Positions 54,617-63,202 of a DNA stretch of 64,000 nucleotides are shown here, one piece after another. The notes under the pieces are model-generated. The model was not told the DNA's origin. It did not search any database and was given only the letters and a program-made list of their open reading frames with translations. Source of the stretch: Acidobacteriota bacterium (lineage in GTDB: Bacteria; Acidobacteriota; Holophagae; Acanthopleuribacterales; Acanthopleuribacteraceae); the NCBI GenBank assembly GCA_002747255.1, contig PDUC01000034.1:1-64000 (forward strand), read 5' to 3'. Position numbers and translations under genes: made by a program. Numbering within the stretch: the first letter of the stretch is position 1; each line of letters starts with the position of its first letter.

Positions 54617-55980
54617 TACGAATACACGGTTATAAGACAGGCAAGCTGATAGCAGTAGGTGGAACAGCAGAAGTTTTTGAAGGGATAAAGGAATCTGATG
54701 GGTCAAGAGTCGCCATAAAAGTATTAAATGAAACCTATTCCAACGATCCAATCATTAAACAGCGTCTGTTGAGGGAAGCCCATATTATCGGTCAAAATGA
54801 ACATCGCGGTTTGGTGAGAATCTTTCGATACGGAACTCAAAATAACCGCCTCTACATGGTCATGGAGTATATGGGTGGCGGATCGCTTGAGAATTACCGG
54901 GAATTGAGCCGGCGATTTCGCCTAAAAACCATGTTACAAATATGCGACGGTATTCGTTTCATACACAGTAAGGGCATTATTCACAGAGATTTAAAGCCAT
55001 CGAACATTCTGTTTGGCGACGATGGCCTGCCACGCTTGGTGGATTTTGGCATTTCTCTATTCCGAAACGAAGATTTTACGCGTCTAACTCATACACATCT
55101 CGTCATGGGTACCCTTGCCTACATGTCACCTGAACAACAGAACGCGCCTCAACATGTCGATCACAGAAGTGATATCTACTCCTTGGGAGTGATTCTCTAC
55201 GAACTCTTCACGCACCAAAAACCAACAGGAAGATTTAAAGATCCCTCGGAATTAGTTCCATCCTTTCCGACAAACTTGGAAAAATGCATCTTAAAATGCT
55301 TGGAAGAGGACCCCAAAGACCGGTATCAGGAGGTGGGCCAGCTTCAACAGGACCTTATTGAACTCTGGGAAAGCGGTTTGTTCGATGATGGATCCGAAGA
55401 ATCATCCATACCCCGCTCTTTTGATGATCGCATCGGCATATGGATTCAGCATTGGGAACGGGGAACAAGCAAGGAGAAAATGATTGCTAAAGAGCACTTC
55501 ATGGAGAATGTGCAACAACAGGATACAGCCAGGTTAATGGAGCTTGCCCTAAAAGGAAATGATAACTTGAGGCTGCTCATCTTTCCGGCTTTTGGGAAGC
55601 TGTCATCGAAAAAGGCCGTTGACTTATTAATACAATACTTGGGAAATCCCTTGTTTACACGAGATATATGTGAGGCTCTGGGCAGCATAGGTGACGCATC
55701 CGTTTTGCCGTCCCTAATTAAACTAGCAAAGATGGGCAATGCCTTTTCAGACTCAGCTTTAATGCCTATTGCCAAGCTGGGAGAAGAAAAACATTTAAAA
55801 CACATTCTGCCTTATCTCAAACACAGACGGTTCTCTGAGAGAAAAGCAGCTGTACTCGCTTTAGATACGCCTAAAGCCAAACGCTACTTGAAAGACCTTA
55901 AAAAAGCCATGAAAAAGGAAACAGAGACAGAGATCCGCAACAAGCTGTATGCACTGATTAATCGACTGGAACTGCTTTAA
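54613..55980 (+). CDS. Ser/Thr protein kinase with C-terminal helical repeats
   Basis: A 455-residue soluble Hanks-type kinase. Gly-rich loop KLIAVGGTAEVFEG, Lys36 in VAIKVL, HRDLKPSN (124-131) with Asp126, DFG (144-146), and MSPEQ in the activation segment are all present. Residues about 285-455 form HEAT-like helical repeats (LMELALKGNDNLRLLIFPAF, AVDLLIQYLGNPL, ASVLPSLIKLAKMG) that probably scaffold a partner. There is no membrane helix, PASTA or GAF domain. It is the last gene of the operon; likely substrates are the two upstream proteins, which is inference. Confidence 0.92.
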   Translation: MIRIHGYKTGKLIAVGGTAEVFEGIKESDGSRVAIKVLNETYSNDPIIKQRLLREAHIIGQNEHRGLVRIFRYGTQNNRLYMVMEYMGGGSLENYRELSRRFRLKTMLQICDGIRFIHSKGIIHRDLKPSNILFGDDGLPRLVDFGISLFRNEDFTRLTHTHLVMGTLAYMSPEQQNAPQHVDHRSDIYSLGVILYELFTHQKPTGRFKDPSELVPSFPTNLEKCILKCLEEDPKDRYQEVGQLQQDLIELWESGLFDDGSEESSIPRSFDDRIGIWIQHWERGTSKEKMIAKEHFMENVQQQDTARLMELALKGNDNLRLLIFPAFGKLSSKKAVDLLIQYLGNPLFTRDICEALGSIGDASVLPSLIKLAKMGNAFSDSALMPIAKLGEEKHLKHILPYLKHRRFSERKAAVLALDTPKAKRYLKDLKKAMKKETETEIRNKLYALINRLELL

Positions 55981-56004
55981 CCCATTATATTACCGTTTCA
56001 TCGG

Positions 56005-56083
56005 CATACTGTCAGTATGTCTGAAAACTCAGATCACGACAAAACTCACATCGTTTCAGCGAGGTGTTTTGATAACACCTCGC
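56005..56083. terminator. hairpins between the kinase and FGE-like genes
   Basis: GCGAGGTGTT (56059-56068) and AACACCTCGC (56074-56083) form a perfect 10-bp stem with a five-base loop, preceded by a smaller palindrome CATACTG-T-CAGTATG (56005-56019). The two genes converge here, so this may serve as a bidirectional terminator, although no strong T-run is present. Confidence 0.55.
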
Positions 56084-56100
56084 CTCTGATCCCATCGCCC

Positions 56101-58395
56101 TTATTGAGAGTTACACACGCTTGGACCTGGTCGACGAGCGATCCGGAATCCCACTGTGGGCTGTATGGCTGATATGCTCAGAGAATAATGCTGATAGACA
56201 AACAGTCTGTAGGCCGAAGTGTTGTAACTGCCGCCAATAACAATGCCACCATATTGCTCAGCCGGATCCGCAACCGGTCCTGTCGGATCACATAAATCAT
56301 CGTCGGATGTTCCATAGGTGGACAACCCGCTGTCAAAGTACCAGCTCTGTACCCACTCGGCTGCGTTACCAGCCACATCGTAACAGCCATGGGGACTTGG
56401 GAAAGGATAGCTTCCAACCGGGGCCAGACCGATAAAACCGTCCAGTTCTTTTTCCGGATCACCCCCGCAAACACAGTTTACGCCAGGTTCGAGTCCCGAA
56501 CAGGATTTCTGTGCAAACCATTCACAGTCAAATTTATAGTTACCACAACCCTGTGGGAAGTAGTTGGCGCGATAGATTCCCGCTTCATCGGGGCAATCGT
56601 TTCCCCAGGGGTAGCGATTTTGATAACAGGCGCTGAGATCTTCGCATGGCACGTCTCCTCTTGCTGCCCGTTGCCACTCCATATGGGTAGGAAGACGATA
56701 TCCATTGGAATCCCAATGGATATCGATGGGGTGTTCCACATGGCAGTTCTCACCACAACCTGTCACAATGGGAATGATAGGTGAACCATTGTAGTAATAA
56801 ACCGGATCATAGCCCATCACTGAGCTGAGCCAGTTGCAATAAGCATAAGCATCGTAATGATTAACCTGCACGACTGGCAAGCCCTGGCGATTGGTGATAC
56901 TGGAAGCAGGATAGGTCCTGCCTGCCGTATAGTCACCGCCATTTTCGATAAAATAGTCATACTCGTCAAAAGTTAGTTCAAAAACACCTATTTCATACTC
57001 CGAAAGAGTGACGCGATGGCGGTAAAAAGAACGCGTCCAGCAATCGGGGTCTGTTACAACTCCACCTGAAGAAGGACTGTAGAATCCACATCCATATATG
57101 TATTCTCCTTCAGGTACCGTAACCGTTTCAGGCGGCGTAAACAGTTCAGGACAACTGTCCTGAGAAAACGTGTCCCGGCGCATCACCCTAAAGCCCCAAT
57201 GATCACCCGCTGCTGAAATCTCTTTTTCCATTTTCTGGTATACCATGAGACGCCACGGCCCGCTCTTCCAGTCTCCACCCATAAGCGTCCCCATTTGAGG
57301 TTGACCGGAAACACTCACTGGCCCTTTGGGATCACACATTTGCGGAGCATTTCCGTAGCCATCCCAATACCAGCCCTGAATGAACTCACTGACGTTTCCA
57401 GCCATGTCCATGCAGCCATAGGCACTGGGATAATTAATGAAACTTCCCACTGGAGCCGTAGTAGCGAATCCATCTGCTTCAGGTATGCCAGGTGCGGGAT
57501 AAGCGGAACTGTCACTGCAATGCCTGTTGTCCGGATCTGCGTCATTCCAGTCACTTCCCGGCCAGAAATTGGCTCTGAACAAGGCCTCACCTGTGACCTC
57601 TTCATAAGGACACGCCGCTGGGCAGTCGGGAGCACTGTCGGAAAAACAGTATCCACCCCACGGAAAGCTGCGCTCATCGCAGTTGAGATCCAAGTCGTCA
57701 CAACCACCGCGAGCCGCCTTAATCCACTCCGCTTCTGTGGGCAGGCGATAACCATTGGCCTCCCAAAGGACGGTAATGGGATAGGCATCATGGCAATTGG
57801 TAGTGCAATCGGTTTCTGTCACAAGGGGTATGAATGGCGTAGGGCCATCTGCACCCTCGTACATATAAACTGGATCATATCCTACAAAGTCACTGAGCCA
57901 GTTACAGAATGCGTACATGTCGTACTGGTTGATATTGATAACCGGGTTGCTTCCTCGACCCCAGCCTTCATCCTCCGGATACGTTCGACCTTGAACATAA
58001 TCACTGCCACTGTCGATGAAGGCATCGTATTCATTGAAGGTAATCTCATATTGACCCATATGATAACTGGGTAACCACACCTTATTTCGAACTTGTGATA
58101 ACTCACCGCATTCGGGATCGTAACCTACTTCACTGGGCTTTCCGCAACCCATTAAAAACCAGCCTGCTTCAACGGGAACTGTGGCAGGTGCAATTTCAAC
58201 ACAATGACAACTGTTATTGTGCCACTCAATGAGTTTGGTGATATCTGTTTTTCCAAAAGGGGGACAAACCCAAGCAAGAGGTTGATTCCACAAACTCACT
58301 TTCTCATAAAACTCAGCGTCACCGCTTGGACAAAGTGTCTGTGAGAAAACCTGAATCGAAAAGGTCAAACTGAAAATAATGGCCAATAAACGCAT
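56101..58395 (-). CDS. exported protein with tandem FGE/SUMF-like domains
   Basis: A 764-residue exported protein. After a signal peptide (MRLLAIIFSLTFSIQVFS) come two formylglycine-generating-enzyme-type domains: about 75-405 (GWFLMGCGKPSEVG, LPTEAEWIKAARGG, GCMDMAGNVSEFIQGWYWDG, GFRVMRRD) and about 420-760 (LPTHMEWQRAARGD, GCYDVAGNAAEWVQSWYFDS, GFRIARRP). In both, the two catalytic cysteines of sulfatase-modifying FGE, expected just before the final GFR motif, are absent. Sulfatase activation is therefore unlikely; these may be binding or structural domains. GGGGG precedes the ATG. Many Cys are conserved between the domains. Confidence 0.88.
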   Translation of the reverse strand: MRLLAIIFSLTFSIQVFSQTLCPSGDAEFYEKVSLWNQPLAWVCPPFGKTDITKLIEWHNNSCHCVEIAPATVPVEAGWFLMGCGKPSEVGYDPECGELSQVRNKVWLPSYHMGQYEITFNEYDAFIDSGSDYVQGRTYPEDEGWGRGSNPVININQYDMYAFCNWLSDFVGYDPVYMYEGADGPTPFIPLVTETDCTTNCHDAYPITVLWEANGYRLPTEAEWIKAARGGCDDLDLNCDERSFPWGGYCFSDSAPDCPAACPYEEVTGEALFRANFWPGSDWNDADPDNRHCSDSSAYPAPGIPEADGFATTAPVGSFINYPSAYGCMDMAGNVSEFIQGWYWDGYGNAPQMCDPKGPVSVSGQPQMGTLMGGDWKSGPWRLMVYQKMEKEISAAGDHWGFRVMRRDTFSQDSCPELFTPPETVTVPEGEYIYGCGFYSPSSGGVVTDPDCWTRSFYRHRVTLSEYEIGVFELTFDEYDYFIENGGDYTAGRTYPASSITNRQGLPVVQVNHYDAYAYCNWLSSVMGYDPVYYYNGSPIIPIVTGCGENCHVEHPIDIHWDSNGYRLPTHMEWQRAARGDVPCEDLSACYQNRYPWGNDCPDEAGIYRANYFPQGCGNYKFDCEWFAQKSCSGLEPGVNCVCGGDPEKELDGFIGLAPVGSYPFPSPHGCYDVAGNAAEWVQSWYFDSGLSTYGTSDDDLCDPTGPVADPAEQYGGIVIGGSYNTSAYRLFVYQHYSLSISAIQPTVGFRIARRPGPSVCNSQ

Positions 58396-58646
58396 TTTTA
58401 CCCCCTGTTTATTAAATTTTACATCGATAGATAAAATGAATACTTGAGAAAAAACACGAAAAATGATTTTAATTTAAAAAAATACAGCTGTTCCACGGCA
58501 GTTTACCTGTACGGCACATGGCTGAACTTTCTCAAAGTCCTCTATACCCTAATAAAAATGCCATAACTCAGCCATAGATATCTTGTGCTTATAAAATGAC
58601 GTAACCTGGTTCTGTCCACTTACATCAAACAACTCTTTTCCAATTT

Positions 58647-58723
58647 AACGCAATGCGGCAAAAAAACACTTGACACTCATGCCGCACCGCGTTATTTTAG
58701 AGCACGCTTGACGCAACGCGGCA
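58647..58723. promoter_or_regulatory. three related boxes flanking the phasin promoter
   Basis: AACGCAATGCGGCA (58647-58660), its inverted relative TGCCGCACCGCGTT (58680-58693) and GACGCAACGCGGCA (58710-58723) share an AACGCNNTGCGGCA-like core. Centres lie about 32 bases apart and the middle copy fills the -10/-35 spacer. This is the arrangement of a repressor operator, in the manner of PhaR control of phasin genes. Confidence 0.7.
58670..58698 (+). promoter_or_regulatory. sigma-70-type promoter of the phasin gene
   Basis: TTGACA (58670-58675), 17 bases, then TATTTT (58693-58698), 51 bases before the ATG at 58749. Confidence 0.7.
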
Positions 58724-58748
58724 AGGGGTGAGCATAAAAGGAGCGAAT

Positions 58749-59105
58749 ATGAAAGTCATTGAAATGGTTTTATCGAATGCGAAGCTTGCTACAGGAGCAG
58801 GTAAAGCCCTTGTGTTTGCCGGTTTGGGAACGTATTCCCTCCTTGAAGAAAACTCCAAAAAGCTCGTGGACACTTTAATTCAAAAAGGAGAGATGTACAA
58901 AGGTCCAAAGCCCATTAAAGCGCCCGCACAGTTATCTTCTATAACCGATAGTTTAAAAGATCGCGGCCAGCAAGTAGAAAAAAAGGTTCAAACCGTCATC
59001 AACGGGGCACTCAGTCGGTTTGGCGTTCCGAGCCGGGATGAAGTTTACACATTAATTTCAAGAGTAGAGTCACTTGCAAAAAAAATAGACGGCATGAAAG
59101 TCTGA
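58749..59105 (+). CDS. phasin-family protein
   Basis: A 118-residue protein of the polyhydroxyalkanoate granule-associated (phasin, PF05597-like) type: amphipathic helix VLSNAKLATGAGKALVFAGL followed by GTYSLLEENSKKLVDTLIQK and a C-terminal coiled-coil (YTLISRVESLAKKIDGMKV). ATG at 58749 follows AAGGAG; the GTG at 58728 is less likely. Such proteins coat PHA granules or act more generally as amphipathic regulators; no PHA synthase is in this window. Confidence 0.75.
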   Translation: MKVIEMVLSNAKLATGAGKALVFAGLGTYSLLEENSKKLVDTLIQKGEMYKGPKPIKAPAQLSSITDSLKDRGQQVEKKVQTVINGALSRFGVPSRDEVYTLISRVESLAKKIDGMKV

Positions 59106-59135
59106 CGATTAACATCTCCTTCAAGCAGGAAGTGT

Positions 59136-59166
59136 GGCTGGCCTTAAAACGGCCAGCCTTTTTTTT
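59136..59166 (+). terminator. terminator after the phasin gene
   Basis: GGCTGGCC (59136-59143), seven-base loop, GGCCAGCC (59151-59158), then eight T. Confidence 0.92.
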
Positions 59167-59216
59167 GAGTTTTTACACTGTTGAAGTTGATGTAAAATAA
59201 TTCCAAAGGAAGGGAT

Positions 59217-59501
59217 ATGTCTGGAAGAAATACAATGAAGATATTGAAGGTCTTATCCCGCAGCGGCGGTGAGATCTTTGGAACCAACAGCGGTTCCTGG
59301 TTTCCGACAGGGACCCAATTGCCTGAGCCCCGCGTGGAGTTCGAGCTTCTAACCTTGTCGGTGCAGATCTTCAACTGCACGTGCAACACCTGGACGGTCA
59401 GAAACATGGTCAAAGCGGGTTACCTGGAGCCCACTGATAAACCCAACACATTCAGAATGACTGATTTTGGAAGGCAAATTGTCAACAAGGAGAATATCTA
59501 A
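59217..59501 (+). CDS. small hypothetical protein upstream of xth
   Basis: A 94-residue protein with a Gly/Ser-rich start and a helix-turn region (NTWTVRNMVKAGYLEPTDKP) that resembles the last helix and wing of a winged-helix fold, with MTDFGRQIV at the end. Two cysteines lie in NCTCN. AAGGAAGGG is close before the ATG, with an alternative ATG at 59235. It is three bases upstream of xth and probably co-transcribed. Function unknown. Confidence 0.6.
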   Translation: MSGRNTMKILKVLSRSGGEIFGTNSGSWFPTGTQLPEPRVEFELLTLSVQIFNCTCNTWTVRNMVKAGYLEPTDKPNTFRMTDFGRQIVNKENI

Positions 59502-59504
59502 GCT

Positions 59505-60269
59505 ATGAAACTCCTTTCATGGAATGTAAACGGCATCCGCGCGGCGGGGAAAAAGGGACTTTGGGATTGGTTCGCCTCACAGCAAGCCGATATCGTCGCC
59601 TTTCAGGAAACCAAGGCTCAGCCATCACAATTAGATGAGGAAGTTTTACAACCCAAAGGCTATCAGAGTTATTGGCACAGTGCGGAAAAAAGGGGATACA
59701 GCGGTGTGGCTACATACACCAAACGACAACCCGTTAAAGTTCATACCGGCCTGGATGTGGAGGAGTTTGACAGGGAAGGGCGATCCCTCACGCTGGAATT
59801 TGACAATTTCGTCCATGTCAATGCCTATTTCCCTAACAGTCAGCGAAATGGAGCACGACTGGATTACAAACTGCGTTTTTGCCATGCGATGATGAGCTAT
59901 TTGAAAGACTGGGTTGATCAGGGCAAGAACGTCATTCTATGCGGCGATTACAACATCGCTCACAAAGAAATTGACTTGAAGAACCCCAAAACAAACCAAA
60001 AGAACGCGGGCTTCCTGCCAGAAGAGCGGGCTTGGATGACAGAGTTCACAAGCCAGGGCTTTACCGATGTTTTCAGGCAGTGGCACCCCAATGAGCCCGA
60101 CCACTACACCTGGTGGAGTTACAGACCGGGCGTCAGAGACAGGAATATTGGTTGGCGCATTGACTACCATTGTGTGAACAACAGCTTCGCCGACCGTGTC
60201 AAATCGGTAGGCCACCAATCCAGCACCATGGGCTCCGATCACTGCCCAATCTATCTGGAGTTGCGATAA
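59505..60269 (+). CDS. xth: exodeoxyribonuclease III (AP endonuclease)
   Basis: A 254-residue ExoIII/APE1-family enzyme. MKLLSWNVNGIRAAGKKGLW, FQETKAQPSQ (metal-binding Glu), LCGDYNIAHKEIDL, RIDYHCVNN and the C-terminal SDHCPIYLEL with catalytic Asp-His are present. It incises abasic sites in base-excision repair. GGAGAA precedes the ATG. Confidence 0.95.
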   Translation: MKLLSWNVNGIRAAGKKGLWDWFASQQADIVAFQETKAQPSQLDEEVLQPKGYQSYWHSAEKRGYSGVATYTKRQPVKVHTGLDVEEFDREGRSLTLEFDNFVHVNAYFPNSQRNGARLDYKLRFCHAMMSYLKDWVDQGKNVILCGDYNIAHKEIDLKNPKTNQKNAGFLPEERAWMTEFTSQGFTDVFRQWHPNEPDHYTWWSYRPGVRDRNIGWRIDYHCVNNSFADRVKSVGHQSSTMGSDHCPIYLELR

Positions 60270-60306
60270 GTCTGAACACCGTCTTGTACAGGTCTGCCGA
60301 AGCCAG

Positions 60307-61653
60307 CTAGGAACCTGAGATGAGCTCTAAAGCTTCTGTCAATGTAGAGACGCCAAAAATAGTCACACCTTGCATCCTAACAGCACTGTTTCCCATAGGA
60401 CAGATGACGTGTTTAAACCCCAAATTGTGACATTCCTTAAATCTCAGCATACCTCTTGAAACAGAGCGAATTTCGCCAGACAAACCCAATTCCCCAAAAA
60501 CTGCCAGTTCCGGATCCAGAGCCTTATTGTTGAAGGAGGAGTAAACAGCCAAAGCCAAAGCCAAATCCAGAGCGGGTTCCTGAATGGAAAAGCCGCCGAT
60601 AATATTGACAAACACGTCCAACCCTTGAATTTGCAAGCCCGCTTTTTTCTCCAGAACAGCAAGAATCAAGGCCAGACGGTTGGGATCCACACCCATGGAA
60701 AGTCGCCTTGGAGCGGCAAAGGGTGATTGACTGGTTAGAACCTGGATTTCGACCATCAAGGGTCTGGTACCTTCGATACAGGGAATAATCACACTGCCCG
60801 CAGCTTCCTGTGGACGCTGCTCCAGTAGCAGGTGACTGGGATTGTCCACTTCCTTCAACCCTTTTTCGGTCATTTGGAACATACCCAATTCCTGAGCAGG
60901 TCCAAACCGGTTCTTCTGAGCGCGAACCAGACGCATGTTGTGAAACTTGTCACCCTCAAAGTAAAAAACACCATCCACCATGTGTTCCAGTATTTTTGGG
61001 CCGGCTATTTGACCGTCTTTCGTAATGTGCCCAACTAAAATGGCCGTAATACCCTTGGGCTTGCAAAGTGCCATCAAACACGCGGTAACTTCTCTTACCT
61101 GCGTGACACTACCGGGAGAAGAACCCAATTCAGGATGATGCATGGTCTGCACGCTGTCTATAATCAGAAAAGGATAGGGTTCTGTCTCAAGTGCTTGTTC
61201 CAGAACTTCCAGGTTGGTTTCGGCCATCAGGCTCAGCTCTTTTTCTACAATACCCAGTCGATCACTTCTCAATCTGATTTGAGCCAATGACTCCTCTCCT
61301 GTAACATACAGAACCCGGCGGCCCTGAGACTGAACATAAGCGGCGACCTGCAGTAAAAGGGTTGATTTACCAATACCGGGTTCCCCTCCAAAGAGAAGCA
61401 GCGAGCCAGGCACAAAACCACCACCCAAAACCCGATCGAGCTCCCACATTCCAGAGGTGAACCGCGTTATATCTTCCTTTTCAATATGGCCCAGGTTCTT
61501 GATCTCAGCACTTGGTCCCGATCGTTTTTTCACCGCTGAAACCCTGCTGATTTCAAAGGTTTCCCACTCCTGACAATGGGGACACTGGCCCATCCACTTG
61601 GGACTGTTGTATCCACACTGATTGCATTTATAAGTGGTTTTATCCTTGGCCAT
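60307..61653 (-). CDS. radA: DNA repair protein RadA
   Basis: A 448-residue RadA (Sms). Zinc finger CNQCGYNSPKWMGQCPHC, Walker A GEPGIGKSTLLL, the RadA-specific KNRFG motif in QKNRFGPAQELGMFQM, and a C-terminal Lon-protease-like domain (GGFSIQEPALDLALALAVYS, GELGLSGEIRSV). It is a branch-migration helicase in recombination. The ATG at 61653 follows GGAGG, so the longer frame to 61701 is not used. It converges with xth. Confidence 0.95.
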   Translation of the reverse strand: MAKDKTTYKCNQCGYNSPKWMGQCPHCQEWETFEISRVSAVKKRSGPSAEIKNLGHIEKEDITRFTSGMWELDRVLGGGFVPGSLLLFGGEPGIGKSTLLLQVAAYVQSQGRRVLYVTGEESLAQIRLRSDRLGIVEKELSLMAETNLEVLEQALETEPYPFLIIDSVQTMHHPELGSSPGSVTQVREVTACLMALCKPKGITAILVGHITKDGQIAGPKILEHMVDGVFYFEGDKFHNMRLVRAQKNRFGPAQELGMFQMTEKGLKEVDNPSHLLLEQRPQEAAGSVIIPCIEGTRPLMVEIQVLTSQSPFAAPRRLSMGVDPNRLALILAVLEKKAGLQIQGLDVFVNIIGGFSIQEPALDLALALAVYSSFNNKALDPELAVFGELGLSGEIRSVSRGMLRFKECHNLGFKHVICPMGNSAVRMQGVTIFGVSTLTEALELISGS

Positions 61654-61809
61654 AGAGCCTCCGTTTCCTTTCAACCATTCGTTCGCGTATTGTAACCTCA
61701 ATCAGTAAGGCTTTACCACTGTGCGCGTGCATCCTTTTTATTCTCCATATCAAAAAGATGAAAAACCGTTGGCCGCCTGAAGCATCACCTGGCAGTTCTG
61801 CTTTTCCAG

Positions 61810-62232
61810 TTACAGCAGCTTCCGGAACCCTATTCTCTCATACCCTGCCGGGAAATCAGGAAAACGCGTAAACTCTTCAAACCCCAATCGAGTGTAGAAA
61901 GCCGGGGCCTGCCAGCTCTGCGTCCACAACCACAGACCTTTCATGCTGTTTTCTCTGGCATACTGTTCCGCTTGAAAAATCAGTTTTTTTCCCAGACCGC
62001 GGTTTCGTATGGCTGAATCCACCCAGAGTTCATCAAGATACATCCAATCCCAAAGAATATCAGCCGTCACAACACCGACTAAAACTCCGCCTTGACTGTA
62101 AACAACCCAATTCAACCTTTCTTTTCTGTACTTGGGAGCAAATTGCTGTTTTGAATGAGCCTCAAAACCGTTGGCTATCTTTTGCTGTTCCTCAGGCCTC
62201 AGTACGCCCTTCTTCAAGACAATTTGGTTCAT
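61810..62232 (-). CDS. GNAT-family N-acetyltransferase
   Basis: A 140-residue GNAT. Acetyl-CoA motif A WMYLDELWVDSAIRNRGLGK and KLIFQAEQYARENS are present, with YTRLGFEEF in motif B. Substrate unknown. ATG at 62232 follows GGAGG; it overlaps the NADAR gene by four bases, so the two proteins are co-translated. Confidence 0.87.
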   Translation of the reverse strand: MNQIVLKKGVLRPEEQQKIANGFEAHSKQQFAPKYRKERLNWVVYSQGGVLVGVVTADILWDWMYLDELWVDSAIRNRGLGKKLIFQAEQYARENSMKGLWLWTQSWQAPAFYTRLGFEEFTRFPDFPAGYERIGFRKLL

Positions 62233-62834
62233 GAAACCTCCGTCTCTTTTTGTGGAAACAATCTTGCCCGTGCTTCCATAATGGCAAACCCGCATAAGTT
62301 TTCACCCGGCCATACTTCGGGATGATCAATGTCCGCATCGTTTTCAGAGAGGCCAATTCCCCATAAACGATCCTCTGGGCTGGCTTCAACCAGAACGGCT
62401 TCTCCCGTGCTGAACAAGAACGCTTTCAGTCGCGGGTTTTGTGAAAATTTGGCCATGTTTCCCTGGACGACCATTTCAAATGCATGCTGCCGCCATATCG
62501 AGCGATTGAAATTCCTCACCGCTCGCCCCAGTTGTTTAGCTTCACGCGGGTGTGACGCCAGCAGAATGCGTTTCAGATTGTCCACATCCCCGAACAATCG
62601 GGCTTTACAGGCCATCATGTAGTGCTCGGCTGTTGGATAACGACAATGGTCAATTGTAAATGGCGCGTCATACCACTGACTGAGACAGGTTTTTCCAATG
62701 GATCCATCACGCGCTGGTGCGTGATCCCAGAAGAAAAGATATTTCGGTAACATACCGAGCCTGCAAAGACGAATTAATTCCGCTCTGCTTCTCACCTCAA
62801 ACGGAGATGGTATGGGTTCAACACACTTGCTCAT
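62229..62834 (-). CDS. NADAR-domain protein (YbiA-like)
   Basis: A 201-residue protein with a NADAR/YbiA domain: FFWDHAP, LSQWYDAPFTIDHCRYPTAE, HYMMACKARLFGD, KQLGRAVRNFN and LWGIGLSENDADIDHP with VWPGENLCGFAIMEAR. Members are N-glycosidases acting on ribosylated compounds, for example ADP-ribosyl-guanosine or riboflavin intermediates. It is the upstream gene of the NADAR-GNAT pair. Some NADAR proteins belong to defence or repair loci, but this context does not show it. Confidence 0.88.
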   Translation of the reverse strand: MSKCVEPIPSPFEVRSRAELIRLCRLGMLPKYLFFWDHAPARDGSIGKTCLSQWYDAPFTIDHCRYPTAEHYMMACKARLFGDVDNLKRILLASHPREAKQLGRAVRNFNRSIWRQHAFEMVVQGNMAKFSQNPRLKAFLFSTGEAVLVEASPEDRLWGIGLSENDADIDHPEVWPGENLCGFAIMEARARLFPQKETEVS

Positions 62835-63202
62835 TGGTCTATTCTATTACAATCAAATAAAAACCTTCAGTCTTTGTTTTTGCGTTCATTAAAGATACCT
62901 GTTTCCCTATCAGCTCAGGCCGCAGCAAATCTGTGGCCTGTCCTCACTGCAAGCTGATTGCTCAATGAAAATGACAGTTAGAGCCGTTGTGTGGCCAAGC
63001 AGAGCATTGGATAGGCGGGAACCACCGGCTCTGTTTTCTCATGAAAAAAATACAACGAGTCTTTTCTCGGTGCACGGGTATGTAGAAGAAGCCAGCCTTT
63101 TATTAAAAACGTCTATTAGATTTTGGTTAGTTTCTTGTATTTTTTTTCCGGTGTGTTTAGAATTTCTTGGGTTCTTTATGGTTCTATTGGGAGGAGAGAG
63201 TG
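62835..63202. other. divergent spacer before the PhnD-like gene
   Basis: About 370 bases between divergent genes; promoters for both must be here, but no clear pair was found. A plus-strand frame at 62965 overlaps the next gene in another frame and has no family resemblance. Confidence 0.4.

Larger units (their letters stand above)
58396..58748. promoter_or_regulatory. phasin upstream region
   Basis: About 350 bases between the FGE-like gene and the phasin gene, divergent. The distal part is AT-rich with no gene; the proximal 100 bases hold the phasin promoter and three related boxes, listed separately. Confidence 0.5.

Noticed and set aside
57295-58074. 259-residue plus-strand frame
   Set aside because: Antisense to the FGE-like gene, which has signal peptide, ribosome site and clear family motifs.
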